From NCBI GenBank assembly GCA_020443945.1, contig JAIZWN010000149.1, positions 1-5,789 on the forward strand: a stretch of 5,789 nucleotides of DNA, written 5' to 3'. Made by a program: the position numbers and the translations under genes. Shown here one piece after another: positions 3,243 through 5,789 of this stretch. Below the pieces are notes generated by a model, which did no database searches, was not told the DNA's origin, and worked only from the letters and a program-made list of their open reading frames with translations. Position 1 is the first letter of the stretch, and every line of letters starts with the position of its first letter. Source of the stretch: Candidatus Thiosymbion ectosymbiont of Robbea hypermnestra (GTDB lineage: Bacteria > Pseudomonadota > Gammaproteobacteria > Chromatiales > Chromatiaceae).

Positions 3243-5626
3243 CGGATAAAATCACTATCGAGATCGACGGGCGTGCTTGCGAGGCGACCCCGGGCGAGAC
3301 GATCATCATGGTCGCCGACCGTGAGGGTATCCCTATCCCGCGTTTTTGTTACCACAAGAAGCTGTCCGTTGCCTCCAATTGCCGCATGTGCTTAGTGGAG
3401 GTGGAGCAGGGTGGGCGCCGCCTCCCCAAGCCGGCGCATGCCTGTGGTACGCCCGTCGCCGAGGGTATGCGGGTACTGACCCGCTCGCCCCTGACCCTGG
3501 AGGCCCAGAAGGGCACCATGGAGTTTCTGCTCATCAACCATCCGCTGGATTGTCCGATCTGCGATCAGGGCGGCGAGTGTGAGCTCCAGGACGTGGCCGT
3601 GGGCTATGGCGGGGATGTGTCCCGCTACAGTGAGCGCAAGCGGGTGGTGGAGGATGAGGACTTGGGTCCTCTGATCGCCACCGAGATGACGCGTTGTATC
3701 CACTGCACCCGATGCGTGCGTTTCGGGGCGGAGATCGCGGGCGTCCGCGAATTGGGCCTCACCGGCCGCGGCGAGCATGCGCGTATCGGCACCTATGTGG
3801 CGCACACGGTCGCCCATGAGCTCTCGGGCAATATTATCGACCTCTGCCCCGTGGGGGCCCTTACCTCCAAGCCTTTCCGCTTCACCGCCCGCTCCTGGGA
3901 GCTGACCCAGGCCGAGGGGATCGCCCCCCACGATGCGGTCGGCTCGAATCTCCTCTTTCACATCCGCGACAACCGCGTCATGCGGGTGCATCCCAAGGAT
4001 AACGAGGCGGTGAACGAGACTTGGCTCTCGGATCGGGACCGCTTCAGCTACCAGGGCCTGAATACCGACGACCGCTTGCTTCACCCCATGGTCAAACGGG
4101 ATGGGCAGTGGCGGACTCTCGAGTGGCAGGAGGCCCTGGATCGGGTCGCCGAGGGACTCAAAGGGTTTGGCGGTGAGGAGCTGGGCACCTTGGTGTCGCC
4201 GACCGCCACGCTCGAGGAGATGTATCTGCTCCGGAAGATTGTGCATGGCTTGGGTGGCAACCACATCGACGCCCGCCTGCGCCAGCGGGACTTTCGCGGC
4301 GATGCTACGGATGCCTCCTTGCCTTGGCTCGGGGTGCCTATCGCCGAGCTGGAGCGGCAGCAGGGTCTGCTGCTCATCGGGACGGACATCCGCCAGGAAC
4401 AGCCCCTGCTGGCCCATCGCATCCGCAAGGCCGTCCTGGCCGGTGCCCAGGTGGCCCTAGTCAATCCGCTCCGGCTCGATCTGACCTTCCCGAACACCCA
4501 GTATGTGGGGTCTCCGGCCCGAATGCTCGAGGACCTGGGGGCCATCGCCAAGGCCCTGGGCGAGACCGGCCAGGGTCCGCTCAAGGATTGGATCGCCGCG
4601 GCCGAGCCGGGGGCGTCCCACCAGGAAACGGCGAGGCAATTAAAGGCGGCGGGGGAACAGGGCTCCGGCCTGATCCTGCTCGGCGCACTGGCCGCGGCCC
4701 ACCCGGATTACTCCCTGCTCCGGGTCCTGGCCCAGCTGATCGCCGGGGCAACCAAGGCCACCCTCGGCTACCTGCCAACCGCCGCCAACAGCCTGGGGGC
4801 CTACCTGGCCGGCGCCGTGCCGCACCTGGAGCCGGGGGCGCAACCGAGCCAAGCCGCTGGAATGTCCGCCGCCGCCATGCTGGAGCAGCCCCGCAGGGCC
4901 TATCTCCTGTGGGGCGTCGAGCCCGGCTATGACTTGGGCAATCCGGCCCAGGCGATGAAGGCCCTCGACCAGGCCGAGCGGGTCGTCGCCTGCGTCACCC
5001 ATCGCGACCTGATCCTGGAGCGGACGGCCGACATCCTGCTGCCCATCGCCGCCTTCGCCGAAACCTCCGGCACCTTCGTCAATGCGGGCGCGAGCTGGCA
5101 ATCCTTCCGCGGCGCGGTGGCCCCGCCCGGCGCGGCCCGGCCCGGTTGGAAGCTGCTGCGGGTCCTGGGCAATCGGCTCGACCTCCCCGGTTTCGACTAC
5201 ATCAGCTCGACGGATGTCCTCACCGAGCTGCAAGAGCTCTGCGATGGCCGGGAGTCAGGCAACCAGCCGGACAACCGGCCCCAGGGTGGCCTCGAAGCGG
5301 AACCCCAGGACGTAGCAGAGGACGGGCTCGTGCGGATCGGCAACCGGCCCATCTATGCCGGAGACGCCCTGGTGCGCCGCGCCCCAGCCCTCCAGGGCAC
5401 GCCGATCGCCGGCCGTTTCGGCGCCTTCCTTTGCGGCAGCCAAGCCTCCGCCCTGGGGTTGACCGAGGGCGACCCGGTCGAGATCCGCCAGAACGGCCTC
5501 TCCGTCAAAACACAGGTGAGTCTGGACGAAAGGGTCCCCGCGGGTTGCGTGCGCATTCCGGCCGGGGTGGCCGGCAGCGAGACCCTGGGAGACCAGATCG
5601 GTCCCGTCTCCATAACCAGGGTCTAG
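3239..5626 (+). CDS. nuoG: NADH-quinone oxidoreductase subunit G (complex I)
   Basis: The preferred start, ATG 3239, gives 795 residues beginning MTDKITIEIDG, the usual opening of the ferredoxin fold; the in-frame upstream start at 3200 adds 13 unlike residues. Ligands are visible for the 2Fe-2S cluster N1b (C37, C48, C51, C69), for 4Fe-4S N5 (H101, C105, C108, C114) and for N6a/N4-type (C153, C156, C159, C203). The molybdopterin-enzyme-like region follows (~220-690: HPMVKRDGQWRTLEWQEALD, later LLWGVEPGYDLGN and ILLPIAAFAETSGTFVNAG), then a C-terminal beta domain (~725-795). Cysteines for the extra cluster N7 of E. coli-type NuoG are absent, which is common outside enterics. It sits in the peripheral arm of the membrane-bound complex and passes electrons from NuoEF toward quinone. 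It is much more GC-rich than everything upstream. nuoF is not directly upstream and an IS end starts at the stop codon, so nuoH is displaced. The TAG stop is TA plus the first G of the mobile element. Confidence 0.97.
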   Translation: MTDKITIEIDGRACEATPGETIIMVADREGIPIPRFCYHKKLSVASNCRMCLVEVEQGGRRLPKPAHACGTPVAEGMRVLTRSPLTLEAQKGTMEFLLINHPLDCPICDQGGECELQDVAVGYGGDVSRYSERKRVVEDEDLGPLIATEMTRCIHCTRCVRFGAEIAGVRELGLTGRGEHARIGTYVAHTVAHELSGNIIDLCPVGALTSKPFRFTARSWELTQAEGIAPHDAVGSNLLFHIRDNRVMRVHPKDNEAVNETWLSDRDRFSYQGLNTDDRLLHPMVKRDGQWRTLEWQEALDRVAEGLKGFGGEELGTLVSPTATLEEMYLLRKIVHGLGGNHIDARLRQRDFRGDATDASLPWLGVPIAELERQQGLLLIGTDIRQEQPLLAHRIRKAVLAGAQVALVNPLRLDLTFPNTQYVGSPARMLEDLGAIAKALGETGQGPLKDWIAAAEPGASHQETARQLKAAGEQGSGLILLGALAAAHPDYSLLRVLAQLIAGATKATLGYLPTAANSLGAYLAGAVPHLEPGAQPSQAAGMSAAAMLEQPRRAYLLWGVEPGYDLGNPAQAMKALDQAERVVACVTHRDLILERTADILLPIAAFAETSGTFVNAGASWQSFRGAVAPPGAARPGWKLLRVLGNRLDLPGFDYISSTDVLTELQELCDGRESGNQPDNRPQGGLEAEPQDVAEDGLVRIGNRPIYAGDALVRRAPALQGTPIAGRFGAFLCGSQASALGLTEGDPVEIRQNGLSVKTQVSLDERVPAGCVRIPAGVAGSETLGDQIGPVSITRV

Positions 5627-5789
5627 GGGGCGTTCTCAATTAACCGAATCCCCTGAAAATCAAATGCAGCAAACCCATACACTTGTCGGTGGGTCACGCC
5701 AACTCGGTGTTCTCACACCAAGCCACGAAGAATTCTGCCGTGGTCTCGGACGGCTCTTGGCGTTGCCGGTGCCACCGCACCGTCATTCC
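5624..5789. mobile_element. Terminal part of an insertion sequence abutting nuoG (continues beyond window)
   Basis: TAGGGGGCGTTCTCAATT at 5624-5641 is identical over 18 bp to the end of the MITE at 207-224. The matching opposite end is not in the remaining 148 bp, so the element extends past the window and could be a full IS or another MITE-like copy. The target TA lies in the nuoG stop codon. Just inside, AACCGAATCCCCTGAAAATC aligns with the inner sequence of the MITE's right end (GGCCAAATCACCATAAAAAT on the minus strand), about 19 of 25 positions agreeing with one gap by eye. This supports common ancestry beyond the inverted repeat. Confidence 0.75.
5694..5789 (-). CDS. Possible C-terminus of the IS transposase (partial)
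   Basis: A minus-strand frame is open from the window edge to TGA (5696-5694), 31 codons ending AEFFVAWCENTELA, 52 bp inside the inverted repeat. Its third codon positions are mostly G or C. A transposase stop close to the IS end is usual. The plus strand also has an open frame (ATG 5664 to the edge, 42 codons, starting MQQTHTLVGGSRQLG), which could instead be the start of the transposase; composition slightly favours the minus strand. I do not recognise a transposase motif in either, so the assignment rests on position. Confidence 0.35.
   Translation of the reverse strand, partial: GMTVRWHRQRQEPSETTAEFFVAWCENTELA

Noticed and set aside
3392..4417. Long minus-strand open frame (341 codons) within nuoG
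   Set aside because: It is the antisense shadow of a GC-rich gene with strong codon bias; the translation has no recognisable domain while the plus strand encodes complete NuoG motifs.
4324..4932. Plus-strand 202-codon frame inside nuoG
   Set aside because: Gly/Pro/Arg/Ala-rich off-frame translation typical of high-GC coding sequence; fully inside nuoG.
5664..5789. Plus-strand open frame starting MQQTHTLVGG as the transposase start
   Set aside because: Not excluded, but less G/C at third positions than the minus-strand frame, no ribosome site, and no transposase motif; kept only as an alternative.
1..5789. CRISPR array, tRNA or rRNA genes
   Set aside because: No regularly spaced direct repeats and no cloverleaf or rRNA-like segments were seen on either strand; repeats present are inverted terminal repeats and GTAG hairpins.

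Overview
The window combines a high-GC housekeeping gene with an AT-richer, heavily rearranged accessory stretch. The right 2.4 kb is a full-length nuoG (NADH-quinone oxidoreductase subunit G) of ordinary proteobacterial type. The left 3.1 kb holds toxin-antitoxin (TA) genes and their debris, a metallophosphoesterase, GTAG-hairpin (REP-like) repeats and two mobile-element ends. The strongly GC-biased nuoG, the REP-like repeats and the density of VapBC and XRE antitoxin genes suggest a gammaproteobacterium with a repeat-rich genome, perhaps a purple sulfur bacterium or relative. That placement is inference; nothing in the window fixes the taxon.

Layout. At 3-191 is the C-terminal part of an antitoxin. 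It overlaps the start of a VapC (PIN RNase) gene that is broken after ten codons by a ~166-bp miniature inverted-repeat element (207-376). Removing the element with one TA copy restores the PIN motif Asp-Thr-Asn across the junction, so the insertion hit the catalytic site itself. The vapC resemblance fades about seven codons later, and an unrecognised 57-codon helical ORF (398-571) begins there. An intact vapB-vapC pair follows (596-1290, ATGA overlap), then a repeat-bearing spacer and a class III-type metallophosphoesterase (1577-2359). Next come another REP-like repeat, a stub of an antitoxin (2526-2594), a short ORF starting YTFSDYF-style (2591-2791) and an XRE-family antitoxin-like regulator without a visible toxin (2793-3047). 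After a ~190-bp spacer comes nuoG (3239-5626).

At the nuoG stop codon sits an exact copy of the 18-bp end of the miniature element. It points outward into a larger insertion sequence (IS) that leaves the window, and the similarity continues some 25 bp past the inverted repeat. The small element in vapC is therefore probably a non-autonomous derivative of the IS family that also landed on nuoG. nuoG has no nuoF immediately upstream and no nuoH immediately downstream, so the usual nuo operon context appears interrupted on both sides.

Functionally, the only pair that looks complete is VapBC (an RNase toxin with its antitoxin). The other TA pieces look like decay products. NuoG would carry the iron-sulfur chain of the peripheral arm of complex I. 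No coordinated multi-gene system beyond TA modules can be supported. The clearest novelty is the element family and its precise insertion into the vapC active-site codons.
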